64,000 bases of DNA, taken from NCBI GenBank assembly GCA_947069175.1, contig CAMTDV010000012.1, positions 41,572,341-41,636,340 on the forward strand, read 5' to 3'. Under the pieces are notes generated by a model. That model did not search any database, was not told the origin of the DNA, and was given only the letters and a program-made list of their open reading frames with translations. Below, one piece after another: positions 1 to 10,905 of the stretch (the first letter of the stretch is position 1; every line of letters starts with the position of its first letter). This stretch comes from Scalesia atractyloides (Eukaryota > Streptophyta > Magnoliopsida > Asterales > Asteraceae). Made by a program: the position numbers and the translations under genes.

Positions 1-290
1 ATTCTTTATCCCGAATTCTGTCAACTCGGATTTTTATTCTGGATTCTCAGTTCGGATATTCAGGTTTTCGGATTCATCAACTCGGACTTTTCAGTTTCGG
101 ATTCATCATCTCAGAGTTAATTCAGATTTATCAATTCGGATTTATCAATTCAAATATATCAATTCGGATGTATCAATTCGGATTTATCAATTCGGATTTC
201 TCAATTCGGATTCAATTCAGTTTCAGATTTATCATCCGGATTTGACCATATCGGACTGTCTTCAGAGTTGACCATTCCGGATCGATTTCG
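1..290 (+). repeat. CGGAT-rich leader repeats of Copia-1
   Basis: This non-coding leader is a degenerate tandem array of a roughly 14-base unit, TTTATCAATTCGGA. It is clearest at about 125-215, where about seven copies follow each other, and it continues with variants such as ATCCGGAT up to about 290. No ORF of note runs through it. The same TCCGGAT/TTCGGAT words return at 19840-20380 in the other half of this element, ahead of its accessory ORF. Confidence 0.7.
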
Positions 291-367
291 GATCAATCAC
301 TGTTCATCATAGAAAACTTAAAATAAACTGAAGTTAAATCTGTTTGGTAATTCTAATTAATTTAATC

Positions 368-1992
368 ATGATGAACGGATATATGACATCACAAGACTTG
401 ACCAATGCCACTCTGGCTGCCCTGCAATCACAAACTCTGGCCCTCCATCAAGAATTGGATCAAGTCATTGACACTTCTACTAAAGTGCCACGTTTGTTGT
501 ATGGAGATGAATATTATGAATGGAAGTTTCGTTTCGAGCAATATTACAAGCAAAAGAGCCTGGTGTGTGGAGGTGTATCATGAATGGTCCGCGAACGATA
601 GTCTACAGTACCGAGCAAGATCCGGACACAAATATTCCTAAGCCTAGTCACCTGTGGACTCCAGAAGATGTTAAGATAATTGAGGAAGATGAAAAGGCCT
701 CGGCTGTACTGACCATGGCGCTTGGACCTAATATTTCTATTGCAGTTGAAATTGTAAGACCGCAAAAGAAGTATAGAGTGAACTGCAAAATCTCTATGAG
801 GGAAATGCAGATATGAAGGCAAGCAGGGTAAATCAGCTGAATCAACAATTCAGCTCATTCAATCACATCTAGAGGAAACCATTGAAAACCAGATTTGTCG
901 ATATGTAAAGCTTGTTTCCCAGATGATTTCAGCTGAGAATACTCTCACAAATAGTGCTATGAATAGACAGTTGTTAAATTCACTGTCAAAGAGTTGGGAT
1001 GCGGATGTAGGAATGATCAAAAAGACAAAGAACCTGAATGATGTCACTCTCACAGAAATGATAGCTACTATCAAATCATGTGAGATTGATAACAAGCAGA
1101 GAGACATAAATCATCAGAGCAGTTTGATGGCCGCTGGGATAACATGGCAAAATGCAACATTGATTTCAGAAAATTTAGTTTATAGCCCTCTGCAAGGAAA
1201 TTCACAAACACCGGGTAGCTCAAACGTGGTTTATAGTCCTCTCGCCACGCCACAGAAAACCCAGTACGTGTATGGTCTTCAATCTCAGAATCCCACTATG
1301 ATTTTGGCTGCTCAAGTTTAGACATAGTACCATGCTCAGTATCCCAACATGGTGTTCAGTCCTGCAATTCCCCAAGAAGTTCAACAAGCCAACATTCCCC
1401 AATCTGCTGCACCAGCGCTTGCACCTGCTCAATGTATGTCCAACTCTGCGTTTCTCACTAAAGAAAACAAAGAGAAATTAGCTATTGCAGCTTCGATGAT
1501 CAAGAGCTTGAACGCCTTTCTGGCAGGTGATTGATACCTCCATCCATTCTTCCAACCGAAGTTGATCAAATAATGGAGGAGGACCTGGACGAGATTGATG
1601 TGTCCTGGAATCTAGCAATGGCTGCCTTTCGGGTTAACAAGTTTCAGAAGAAGTATGGACGGCAACCATTGTCAAATCTGAAGACTGGTCTCACAAAGGA
1701 TAAACTCAGATGCTACAGATGTCACGAAACAGGACACTTTGCCAGGGAATGCAAGAATCCGCCATCCGGATACGTGTCATCCAGGGTGGCAGATACACAG
1801 AGCGGCGACAGAAAGCTGGTCCTGGTCTCTCCCTCAAAGTCCACTACGAGTCCCTTTAGCAGCTCGGGCGGGAAGTCAACAACATTGGTGGCCCAACAGC
1901 ACGAAGGATTCAACTGGGCAGATGCTGCAGCTCAAATGGAAACTTTAAATCTCTCCGAACAGCAACCACTGCATGATGGCACAGACAACTAA
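368..1992 (+). pseudogene. gag: Copia-1 Gag (capsid/nucleocapsid), frameshifted
   Basis: Gag forms the cytoplasmic particle and binds the element RNA. The start at 368 is the first ATG pair after the leader and opens a frame containing the motif EYYEWKFRFEQY, equivalent to the YPAWKSRFYTY motif of Copia-3 Gag. The frame shifts near 551, again near 800-920, and is interrupted near 1320 and 1534. The final piece (1531-1992) has a complete CX2CX4HX4C zinc knuckle, CYRCHETGHFAREC, at 1711-1752. A Ser-rich tail then leads into the linker. Downstream pieces continue in the same direction, so this is the first part of one polyprotein. Not functional as it stands. Confidence 0.75.
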
Positions 1993-3230
1993 GACGCCCG
2001 ATCTTTCAGAAACGGTAAATCGAATTCTTTGTCTGATAGTTGTCGTTTTAAATTATCACAAATGCGCACCCATAATTTAACTCTTGTAGTTGAATACCAA
2101 CAAGCTGCGTCACAGAACATCACCCTTAAACATAAGAACAACTTCTTATGGAAAAGGTCGAAGCTCAGAGACAAGATATAGCTCAGCTAAAGCTAGACTT
2201 GAACCAACAACAATGTTGGGTCTATGACTATAAGCTAAAACTAGCTGAAAAGGATGTAGAACTTCAAGTAGCCTTAGTCAAGCTAAATTCCTTGACAGGG
2301 AAGTTTTACGAAAATGAAATAAACATTAAAAAGTTTGAAACTTCCAGTAAACTAGTCAAGGACTTATGTGACCTTTAGTTAAACTACCAGAAAATTTTAC
2401 CCAAGGTCTTGGGTATAATAGGGCACCTCCACCATATAATCATAACTATACAAGAATGCCTGAATCTGAGGCTGATCTAGAAAATGCAGAAAAAATGATT
2501 TATGGTAAACCTTCAGATTATCTTTCTAAACCATGGAAGCCGTATTACCCAAAATTCTCTAAACCATCTAAACTTAAGAGGGATGATGCTTTTGTTACTT
2601 TAACGCCACTTTCAAATGAATCTGGTGATCATCCTTCTTGTAGTACAGATGATTTGGAGAAAGTAACTCCTCAGGAAGAGGAATCAACCCCCTCCACAGA
2701 ATCTAAAGGAGAAAAGTCTTCTGAAACTCAAACTGAACTCGTGAACGATACTAATGTGTCTACCTCATGTGCAAAAGAAATGTTAGTTGAGGATATCACA
2801 GAGGGTGATCAGAGGAATGTCTGAATACAAATTCAGACAATTTGGCTGCTGATTATGAATTTTATAAGCCCGCTTTTGACATTTTAAATCAATTTCTTGC
2901 TGAACAATTTAAATTCTCAGACAGTGTTGGTTGTGTTGAGAACACAGACAGTTTTAATTCTGGTTTTTCATCGAATGCTGATGTTTTGAATGATACTAAT
3001 AACTGTAATAACTCTTGTGATAAAAACATGAATTTAGATGCAGGTCCAGCATCGACAGATGATTCGATTTCATCAGTTCCAGCTGAAGAGACCGGAAGTT
3101 CTTCTCCAGAGGTTTCGTCTGTTGATGCAAATCCCAGGGTTGACAGTGAAAAAGTCGACCAACCAACCGACCCTGTGAACGTTGATGTTGGCATAAGTCT
3201 AGAAGATTCGGGCGACTCAGCTTATTCCAA

Positions 3231-3758
3231 CTAAGCACAAGGGACTGATTTTGAAACTACAGATGATGAGCATTCTTTTTCTGATGATTCAAATGAAAAT
3301 CTTAAAACTGATTTTGAATCGGATTCTCAAATTTTTCAAAATTTCGACATTCCACCTACATGTAACATTTCAAGCTCATCTTCTGAAAATTCTGAAAAGG
3401 ATGTCCCTGCAAAGTCACCCGTGTCCTCTACAGAATCTTTCATGAAATGTGATTTGAAAAGTAAGATTAAGAAACGGAGAACACGCCGATCCAACCAAGC
3501 ACAAGGGACTGATTCTGAAACTACAGATGATGAGCATTCTTTTTTTGATGATTCAAATGAAAATCTTAAAACTGCTTTTGAATCGGATTCTCAAATTTTT
3601 CAAAATTTCGACATTCCACCTACATGTAACGTTTCAAGCTCATCTTCTGAAAATTCAGAAAAGGATGTCCCTGCAGAGCCACCTGTGTCCTCTACAGAAT
3701 CTGTCATGAAATGTGATTTGAAAAGTAAGATTAAGAAACGGAGAACACGCCGATCCAA
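3231..3758 (+). repeat. 264-bp in-frame tandem duplication in the Copia-1 linker
   Basis: Two nearly identical units begin at 3231 (CTAAGCACAAGGGACTGA) and 3495 (CCAAGCACAAGGGACTGA). The period is 264 bases, or 88 codons, so the reading frame is kept. Each unit encodes an acidic Ser-rich stretch, an FDIPPTCN motif and a basic KIKKRRTRRS patch. The two copies differ at only a few positions, so the duplication is recent relative to the decay of the rest of the element. Confidence 0.85.
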
Positions 3759-4086
3759 AAAGAAGAAAACCAAACAGGCGTCTCCAACAAATGAAAAGGA
3801 AACTGCTGAGTCCCTTCATCACTCTGAGAAATTGACTCAGCAGCCACAAACTGAATCTGTTAAGCAATCAGTTGAACAGATATCAGTTAAAATTACGCCT
3901 AAATCTACACGTTCAAAATTGTCCAATTCAAATCATAAAACTAACAAGTGTGCTGATGGTTGTGCGCAGGACACAGTCAAGAACAACACCGTGCATCAGC
4001 CGTCAGTACCCGCAAGCAAGAAACTGATAGACAACTTGCCCAGAATTTCCCAAGCTGAACAGACTGTTTTCTTCCAGAAGAGGCAG

Positions 4087-4122
4087 ACCCATTTCATTTG
4101 TGGATTTCCCGGGCATATTGCG
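4087..4122 (+). other. Second, degenerate zinc knuckle of Copia-1
   Basis: Just ahead of the protease the frame reads HFICGFPGHIA and then stops. This fits the first three positions of a CX2CX4HX4C knuckle with the first Cys changed to His and the end lost. Copia-3 has an intact second knuckle at the equivalent place, which supports the reading. Confidence 0.55.
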
Positions 4123-4125
4123 TGA

Positions 4126-4554
4126 AATTCTCAAAAGACCTTTACCCCGTTTAAGACTTTGTATTCACGATATTAGAAGACTATGCCTAGTTGCTTCCTC
4201 AGGCTCGAGTTATGGCTAAGTCTTCTGATCAAGACTGGAACTTAGCCAAGAAACAATCTCTCAAATCCTTAAGACCTTCAGGTTCCCAGAATCCTTCTAG
4301 TACTCCAAGGACTGTGCAGAAGTCTGATTCGTTAACCTAGAGGCCTAAGACATTGACCAAGATTCAGTCTTCTACCCCCATTACAAACCAATCAAAAGCA
4401 TCGTCAACCTCATCCTCAACTAATTTAATTTTTTGTGAGGTTACTTATGTTGATGCTAATGGCATGCCCAGATCTTCAATGGCCTGGGTTGCAGCTTCTA
4501 ACTAAAACCTGTTGAAATGTGTAGGAACAACTCTGGAAAACTCTTGTCAGACTA
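4126..4554 (+). other. Decayed spacer before the Copia-1 protease
   Basis: About 430 bases of Ser/Pro/Thr-type coding remnants with stops in all frames. It joins the second knuckle to the protease. The fragment SSMAWVAASN just before 4504 suggests the usual lead-in to the protease. No separate gene is seen. Confidence 0.5.
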
Positions 4555-4845
4555 TGGTATATTGACAGTGGCTGTTCCAGGCAAATGACCAGAGACATCG
4601 CGCAGTTGAATGACATTCAATTTTTCGATGGCGGGTTTGTTTCCTTCGCAGGTGGTGAGACAGGAAAGATTACTATGAGAGGAACAGTTTGCAACGGAGC
4701 CCTCAGCTTTAAGAATGTTAATTACGTACCAGAATTGAAGCACAGTCTTTTGAGTGTGTCTCAACTCTGCGATAATCAATTTGGACGTTCTTTTCACAAA
4801 GAAAGGGTGTTATGTGCTGAAACCAGGTCTTATTATTCCGGATGA
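4555..4845 (+). pseudogene. Copia-1 aspartic protease
   Basis: The protease cuts the polyprotein inside the particle. The catalytic triad is visible as WYIDSGCSRQMTR starting at 4555 (Asp-Ser-Gly at 4564-4572), and the copia-typical VPELKHSLLSVSQLCD follows at about 4726-4773. The frame opens before the local ATG at 4585, as expected for an internal polyprotein domain. A frameshift near 4790-4800 moves the continuation (CYVLKPGLIIPDDWILL) into the next frame. Copia-3 shows the same block. Inactive because of the shift. Confidence 0.8.
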
Positions 4846-5950
4846 TTGGATTCTTCTTAAAGCTGAACGAAAAGGAAATGCATATGTCATTGACATGAAC
4901 AAGGCTCCCTCTGACAAGCTCACTTGCCTCTTCTCGTCTATAGCTAAACATGATGCAATGCTATGGCATTGCAGACTGGGACACATAAACATGAAGAACT
5001 TAAATCGTCATGCAGGTTGAAAAGTGTGAATCATGTGCACGTGGGAAACAACATCGACAGCCACACAAATCTAAAGCCGCTCCTTCCACATCTCAAGTCT
5101 TAGAACTGCTTCATATGGATCTTTTTGGTCCAACAGACATTCTGAGCATTGGCGGGAAGGTTTACTGTCTGGTTATTATTGATGAATACTCGCTTTCACA
5201 TGGGTTTTCTTTCTTACACATAAAAGTGAAACCGACTGAGTTAGTCAAACAGTTCTTCACGCTTATGGAAAACCAGACAAAGCACCACTGTGAAGGCTAT
5301 TCGGTGTGATAACGGGACAAAATTTAAGAATGTTACCTTAAATTCTTTCTGTTCCTCCAAGGGAATTGACTGCCAGTTTAGTGCAGCCAGAACCCACAAC
5401 AGAATGGGGTTGCAGAATGCAGAAATCGAACCAAGCTGCACGTACTATGCTGGTTGAATCCGAACTACCTCTCATTTTCTGGACAGAAGCAATCAATACT
5501 ACTTGTTAAATTCAGAATCATGCCCTGATCAATAAACGACACATGAAAACTCCATACGAAGTGGTTGAAGGTCACAAACCTTGGTCAAGCATTTTCGCAT
5601 GTTCGGATGCCCTTGCATTCTCCTGCTCATGGATGCCAAAGGAAAATTTGAATCACGCGGGGACCCTTGCATCTTCGTTGGATATTCCAAAAATACTTCA
5701 TACCGTGTTTATAACAAGATAAGAAAATGGTGGTTGAAACCTACAATGTGGGTTGGGCTGGAGGAAAATCCCAAGGACACACGCATTGGTCCTGACTGCC
5801 TGTATGATTATTCCATATTATTTAACCATGTTGATGTTCCTTCCTATGTGTCTGCAGGTACAAGTCAAATTTCTGACCTTCCAGCGGTGACCATCTCACC
5901 CGAAGATGATGCTGATGCTGGACAACTCCATGAGACATTAAAGTAGCTGA
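4846..5950 (+). pseudogene. Copia-1 integrase (pre-integrase zinc finger and catalytic core)
   Basis: Integrase joins the cDNA to host DNA in the nucleus. The HHCC finger is seen as LWHCRLGHINMKNLNR (about 4960-5010), then CESCARGKQ (about 5023-5050) after a frameshift. The core starts with LLHMDLFGPTD and VIIDEYS, holding the first catalytic Asp. A second Asp sits in RCDNGTKFKN near 5300, where the frame breaks again. Piece 5581-5946 (MFGCPCILLLMDAKGKFESRG) is the C-terminal region, with the copia signature of a modified residue-rich loop and FVGYS. At least three frameshifts and stops. Confidence 0.75.
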
Positions 5951-6399
5951 GTGTGGATCCTCCTAGATTTAATGACGCTGTCTCTTCTTCCCCCGTATCG
6001 CAATCTCAAGAGCCAGCACTCAATCCGCCTTCTCAGGATGCTTCTCCTGAAGTTGGGGCTTCAGACACAGAGCCTCCTACGACAAATGATGGGTCTACTC
6101 CTCCGATGTCTTGGGTTCATCTCTATTTCCTGAGCCTACTCCGCCAGCTATTCTGTTGATTCCTCAGCAAATACTCCTACTGGTGCAACTGTTGAGGGGG
6201 AGTCATCTGGAGTAGCTTCAGCAGCTGTTACCGACTTGCAAACAGATGTTCTTGTTCCCGCTACACCAATTAGCAGCGTCTACAGCGTGATCATCCCATT
6301 GAAAATATTATTGGTCCTGTTAACGCTGCTGGGATATCAATACTTGTCTCTACTCTTGCTTCATTTCACAAATTGAACCTAAAAGTATGATGTTGCCTT
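5951..6399 (+). other. Ser/Pro-rich hinge between Copia-1 integrase and RT
   Basis: Low-complexity Ser/Pro/Thr coding remnants in shifting frames, as is usual between integrase and RT in large copia elements. A purine run GTTGAGGGGGAGTC at about 6190-6203 resembles a polypurine tract but lies inside pol. No catalytic motif is present. Confidence 0.5.
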
Positions 6400-7198
6400 G
6401 CAGGAACCAGGCTGGGATGGATGCCATGCATGAAGAACTCAATCAATTTGAGAAGTTTGGTGTCTGGAAATTGGTGAAGCTGCCTCAAGGAAAACGTGCT
6501 CTAGGAACTCGCTTGGTTTTTCGTAACAAACAGGACGACACATGAGTTATTGTTCGAAATAAAGCTCGACTGGTGGTTCAGGGTTTTCGTTAGATTGAAG
6601 GATTAGATTACGATGAGGTCTACGCACATGTCGCTCGTTTGGAGGCTATACGATTTTCTTGGCATATGCATCTTACATGGATTTCACTGTCTATCAAATG
6701 GATGTCAAGACTGCATTTCTCTACGGCACGGAGAAAGAGGAACTCTACGTGGCACAACCACCGGGTTTTACTGATCCTGACAAGCCTGACTATGCATACA
6801 AATTAGACAAAGCTTTGTATGGGTTGCATCAAGCGCCTCGCGCATGGTACGCAACTCTCACAGAGCATCTGCTTGTTCATGGATACACTCGGGGAACCAT
6901 TGATCAAACCTTTTTCATAAACATGTTGACAAGGACATTATTTTGTTCAAATTTACGTTGATGATATCATTTTTGGTTCTATAAATGATGGTTTGTGTCG
7001 CGAATTTGAAGAAATTATGAAGAAGAAATTTGAGATGAGTTCATTGGGGGAGATGACCATGTTTTTGGGACTTCAAGTTCATCAGTGCCCACAGGGTATC
7101 TTGATTCATCAAGGAAAATATGTCAGTGACGTTCTTGTAAAATTCAAGCTTACAAATTCAAAGCCTATGCCTTCACCTATGGCAGAACGCCTTTGCTA
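6400..7198 (+). pseudogene. Copia-1 reverse transcriptase
   Basis: The RT copies element RNA into cDNA in the particle. Visible motifs are FGVWKLVKLP at the start, then FTVYQMDVKTAFLYG, ALYGLHQAPRAWY, and YVDDIIFGS at about 6957-6983 with both catalytic Asp residues kept. FLGLQVHQ follows. Frameshifts occur near 6590, 6655, 6945 and 7190, so no continuous product can be made. The motif order and spacing match the Ty1/copia RT (RVT_2) family and the same blocks in Copia-3. Confidence 0.85.
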
Positions 7199-7896
7199 AA
7201 TGAAGACGCTGAAGGAACGCCTGTTAATCTGACTAGTATCGCTCAATGATTGGTTCACTCATGTATCTCACTGCAAGTCGGCCAGATATCATGTTTGCCG
7301 TCTGCCAGTGTGCTCGTTATCAGGCTACTCTTAAACTATCTCATTTACATACTGTTAAATGAGTTTTAGGTACCTTAAAGGGGCACCATCACTGGGCCTC
7401 TGGTATCCTAAAAATTCTGAATTTGAACTGTTTGCTTTCTCTGACAGTAATCTTGGAGGTATAGATAGGGATATGTTCTCAACTTTAGCTGGTTGTCAAT
7501 TTCTGGGAGATCGCTTAATCTCGTGGCAATGAAGAAGCAACAGACGGTCTCGCTTTCACTGCGGAAGCAGAATATGTCGCAACCTCTACTTGCTGCTCCC
7601 AGGTTTTATGGATGCAACACTAGCTTGCGGATTACGGTTTGACTTATCTAAACACCACAATTTACTGTGATAATGATGCCGCTATCCAAATCGTCAAAAA
7701 TCCTGTTTTTCACTCCAAAACCAAGCAAATAAATATTAAAGTTCATTTTATCCGTGATTGCTATGAAAAGGGTCTCGTGAAGCTTGAGCAAACCCACACT
7801 GATGCAAACATGGCGGATTTGTTCATAAAACCCGTTAGCAACGCGCGTTTTCAAGTGCTTGTGGATCTTCTCAAAATGATTCGGTTTTCTACCTAA
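7199..7896 (+). pseudogene. Copia-1 RNase H and pol C-terminus
   Basis: RNase H removes the RNA strand during reverse transcription. The decayed frame shows SLMYLTASRPDIMFAVC (about 7258-7310) and FAFSDSNLGG-like sequence (7430s). It then has an open stretch from 7639 with YCDNDAAIQIVKNPVFHSKTK and HTDANMADLFIKP, the usual end of copia pol. The frame closes at 7896 and the internal polypurine tract starts 82 bases later. Several frameshifts precede 7639. Confidence 0.8.
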
Positions 7897-7977
7897 GAAT
7901 CCTCTGTCTTTTTGTTTTGTTTATTATCTTTCCTTTCTTTTTCTTTGTATTATAAATTTGTTCATGTATATGCACAA

Positions 7978-7991
7978 ATTTAGGGGGAGAA
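7978..7991 (+). promoter_or_regulatory. Internal polypurine tract of Copia-1
   Basis: The sequence ATTTAGGGGGAGAA sits just after the end of pol, not next to an LTR. Near-identical tracts follow pol in Copia-2 (26752-26767) and Copia-3 (39732-39745 on the - strand). A second tract at 23282-23294 touches the 3' LTR and is the likely plus-strand primer. The internal one could act as an extra primer or be a relic. Confidence 0.6.
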
Positions 7992-7996
7992 ATCAC

Positions 7997-8379
7997 AAAA
8001 ACAAAACCATCTTTTGCAAGGATAGGGAAATGAAATACTTTTCGTGATAAAATGTTTGACTAACACATGTAAGGTGTTAAAGCGGGAAAAGGTTTGGATC
8101 GAAGGCGATGTGTTGGTAGGTCTAAAACTCAACCAGATAGTGTTAGTCAAATGATACAAACATAACGAACTATGTACTCAGTGGGTCACTTACTATAGGT
8201 GTATGATTTCATGGTCTTAAATCTTGTGTTGATAGATAGCTAACGTATGAGGTTTCAGGTCTATATGCTGTTGAGTCATCCGGGGATATCTTGGCTGCCC
8301 TTCTATTGCATCTAGATTATATGCAGACCTAGGCACAGTCAGGATATCTTTCTAAAAGAGCCAAAAAGAAGGGCCAAAA
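7997..8379 (+). other. Post-pol non-coding region of Copia-1, first part
   Basis: No ORF is supported here. The stretch GGTTTCAGGTCTATATGCTG to GGGATATCTTGG (8251-8293) aligns by eye with Copia-3 at 39424-39473 (reverse strand) and partly with Copia-2 at 27061-27100. It therefore belongs to a conserved non-coding block between pol and the 3' end. The block is interrupted by Gypsy-1 and resumes at 19230. Confidence 0.55.
8375..8379. repeat. Target site duplication of Gypsy-1, left copy
   Basis: CAAAA directly before the TG of the left LTR. It is repeated exactly at 19225-19229 directly after the CA of the right LTR. Five bases is the normal length for LTR retrotransposons and fixes the element ends. 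Confidence 0.9.
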
Positions 8380-8815
8380 TGTCACACCCTCAACTTCCAC
8401 TTGCGGAGCTTTACCGCTAGGCGTGTGAGCAAACCAGAATCTGAAACACTAGTACGTCGAACGACTCTATATGATTTGATAATACGTTTTCCAAAAATCA
8501 TTTGTTTAACCATTCGTCGTAGATTTTATATTGTCTTAGTTAGTTACCAATGTTTAGCGGAAGCATTAGTTTTTAAAGTTGAGCGGAAGCATAAAGTAAA
8601 GTAACGGAACGGGCGCCAACATAAACGCCAAAACCAAAGAAAAACCCAAAACAATGTTTGTAAATTAGACTCGATAAAATATGTCTTGATCAATGCAAGT
8701 GAGTGCACCTAGAGCTCCTAGCGTCCTGAGAAACATGTAAAGAAACAAGTGTCAACATTAAAGATGAGTGAGTTCACAGGTTTTCATAAATTCGTTTGTT
8801 CGGTTATGAGTTTGT

Positions 8816-8997
8816 TTCCCCCGTTATCCCTAACCCGGGATAACGATTTAGCTCCATTATTCCCAACCCGGAATAATACTGATAGTTCCATTATTCCTTA
8901 CCCGGAATAATAACGTTGTTGGTTCCATTATCCCTAACCCGGAATAATATTGTTGTTTGTTCCATTATTCCTAACCCGGAATAATATTGTTGATTCG
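8816..8997 (-). repeat. Palindrome array in the Gypsy-1 3' LTR
   Basis: Five imperfect palindromes of the form TTATTCC(T/C)(A/T)ACCCGGAATAATA follow each other at spacings of about 30-40 bases. Each can fold as a short hairpin, TTATTCC pairing with GGAATAA. The same array is in the other LTR at 16870-17047. Confidence 0.75.
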
Positions 8998-10779
8998 TAA
9001 TTAAGTTCAATGTTAACATATATAGGTAGCTAGCCTAAAGTTATGTCACGTAAGTGTTCGCGATCGAAGCTGACTGTTGTGCCTCCGTGTTGCCAGGCCT
9101 ATCACTGACCATGGCGAAGTTAGGCCAAATTATTCACCCGTTGACCATACCCGGTCGGCTAGCGCGACTAGCTCGGATGGGGCTTGTCGGGCCCAGTAGT
9201 ACTACTTATAATTTCCCCGCTATTTAAACCCAATACTAACGATCCGAGAGATTGTCGAGGACTTATGTGATATAGCTGCTTAGTGACCATAACATTACAT
9301 TAACATTAACTTAGTTACCGAATAGTTATATGACGTTGATTTCGTATAACGTAAAGAGATTGAGTTGAAGAGTGTATACATGTTTCTCCCCTGTTGTTTA
9401 AAACCGGATAAAATTAGGGGCCGTGAACTCACCTTTAGTTGCTCGGTTAGTGTAACACAGAAGTTGCAATTGATGGGTCTGCTAATTGCGTCCTAATAAA
9501 CCAATTGATTTCAAGTTAGTGTGTGAACAAACCAATACAAATTCTACACATAATTTACTCACAAAGTGATACACACAATCAAAATTCCTAACATTCAAAC
9601 ATGCATGCAAATATCCTCATGTGAACATAGTAATCAAAACAATTTATCATGAACATAATCCAATCCATGCAACACTTTGGTGCACACATTCACAAGTTAT
9701 CAAGTTTCAGCTTACATACTCATATTTCGGCTGTTTTCTAGGATTTTTATATAATAGTTCCAACGTTCCAAAAATTCCAATTATTTTACAGCAGGTGACA
9801 ACTATACTGTAGAAATTTATATAAATTTTTCAAGTCCTAATACTTTACCAATTATCCATAAATATTAATATACTAGGATGCAGTCAGATTCTTCACTTTC
9901 TGACTGCAGTCCACGGAAGAATTTATTTAAAAATCACTGTTCGTCCAATTAACAAAATTCCAGTGGGAGTTGCCCGGAAATTTCCATACCTAGTTGTTGT
10001 ACAAATTTCATGATTCGACTCCCTATAGATTATTAAATCCAACTCGATAAACAACTAACAAAATTTCAGGATTTTCACAGCTTTAGCTACTGAACTTAAT
10101 TGGCCACTTAAAAATATCAAACGACTTCAGAAAAATATGAATCTAGCGCCATTAGATTCGTTATTCAAAACTCTACGTTTTAGACTTCAGAAAATCCGTT
10201 TTTCGACAACTAATGACCGAGTTACAGCCAGTTGAAGTCGGCTGTAACCATCATTCAGCAACCTGTTTCAGCACTTTATCACAACTAACTCGCATAAACC
10301 GTTAATATATTAAACATATGCGATCAAGAACAGATTTTCCAATCATATATCAATCTATATATCATATCCATGCAAACCCTAATCATAATCTCTAGTTTTT
10401 ATCAACAAAACACAGCCTATGTTTCCAGATTTCGAACAAACATCAACTTACAAACATCATCAATAAATCGGCTAACATAACACTACATTCAAACATATAA
10501 TCCGAATATGATCTAGCAAACCATGATAATCCTAACCTTTAATAACAAGATCAATGAGCCGAGACTTGGACAAGAGCCGAGAACTAGATGGGACTGAATC
10601 GGATGTTGGCGAGGACTTGCGACCGAGAAGAGAACAACGGTGAGGGGACTGCCGCGATCAAGATGAAGTTGTAACCAGCTGTTTGCGGTCGAGAGACTGA
10701 AAGGAAGGCTGCCGTCAGCTGATTTCTCCACTAGGGTTTTGTGTTTTGTTTTTGTGAAGAAGGCTTATGCATGTGTGTG

Positions 10780-10788
10780 TATATATAG
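10780..10788 (-). promoter_or_regulatory. TATA box of the Gypsy-1 3' LTR
   Basis: TATATATAG on the + strand, read CTATATATA on the - strand, within a GTGTGTATATATAGCGC context identical to the 5' LTR copy. Position and AT core fit an LTR promoter reading leftward. Confidence 0.5.
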
Positions 10789-10875
10789 CGCAAAGAGTAG
10801 AAGAAACAAGGGGAGGGTTTACGGTTTGGGTTCATTCGCGGCCGAGGGGTTTGGGTGGGTCGGTTAGGGTTTAAA

Positions 10876-10905
10876 ACTTGGATCTCATCCACTTGGATCT
10901 CATCC
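10876..10905. repeat. 15-bp tandem duplication at the Gypsy-1 deletion junction
   Basis: ACTTGGATCTCATCC occurs twice in a row at 10876-10890 and 10891-10905, exactly where LTR sequence joins pol sequence. In the protein direction it repeats DEIQV. The right LTR has ACTTGG followed by different sequence. The pattern looks like a repair footprint with filler copied from the adjacent end. Confidence 0.8.

Larger units (their letters stand above)
2148..4125 (+). pseudogene. Copia-1 coiled-coil and Ser/Glu-rich linker between Gag and protease
   Basis: This long polyprotein region has no assigned function. The first piece (2148-2378) is Leu/Lys/Glu-rich with heptad-like spacing, probably coiled coil. 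A short motif GYNRAPPPYNHNYTRMPE follows at about 2410-2465 and has a counterpart in Copia-3 (GYNSCPPLMKHNYTKMPD) and a weaker one in Copia-2. Then come acidic, Ser/Thr-rich stretches (2456-2824, 2842-3234) and a basic KIKKRRTRRS patch that occurs twice. Frameshifts fall near 2380 and 2824. A single in-frame TAA at 3232-3234 splits the last part. The matching position in the next repeat unit is CAA, so the stop is a secondary C-to-T change. Confidence 0.65.
1..8379 (+). mobile_element. Copia-1, SIRE-like Ty1/copia retrotransposon, 5' segment
   Basis: The domain order on the + strand is gag with CCHC knuckle, long linker, protease, integrase, reverse transcriptase, RNase H, which is the Ty1/copia order. 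The 5' LTR and primer site lie upstream of the window. The segment stops at 8379 where Gypsy-1 is inserted and resumes at 19225. The reading frames are broken by many frameshifts and stops, so this is an old copy. The large size, long gag-protease linker and extra 3' ORF suggest the SIRE/Maximus lineage, which is inference from architecture only. Confidence 0.85.
8380..10882 (-). repeat. Gypsy-1 3' LTR (left copy), truncated
   Basis: It starts TGTCACACCC like the right copy and matches it closely for about 2.5 kb. At about 10876-10882 (TTAAAACTTGG) it departs from the right copy and runs straight into pol sequence. About 320 bases of LTR present at 18910-19224 are missing here. There is no gene in it. 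The Asp/Val-type ORFs inside are shadows. Confidence 0.9.
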
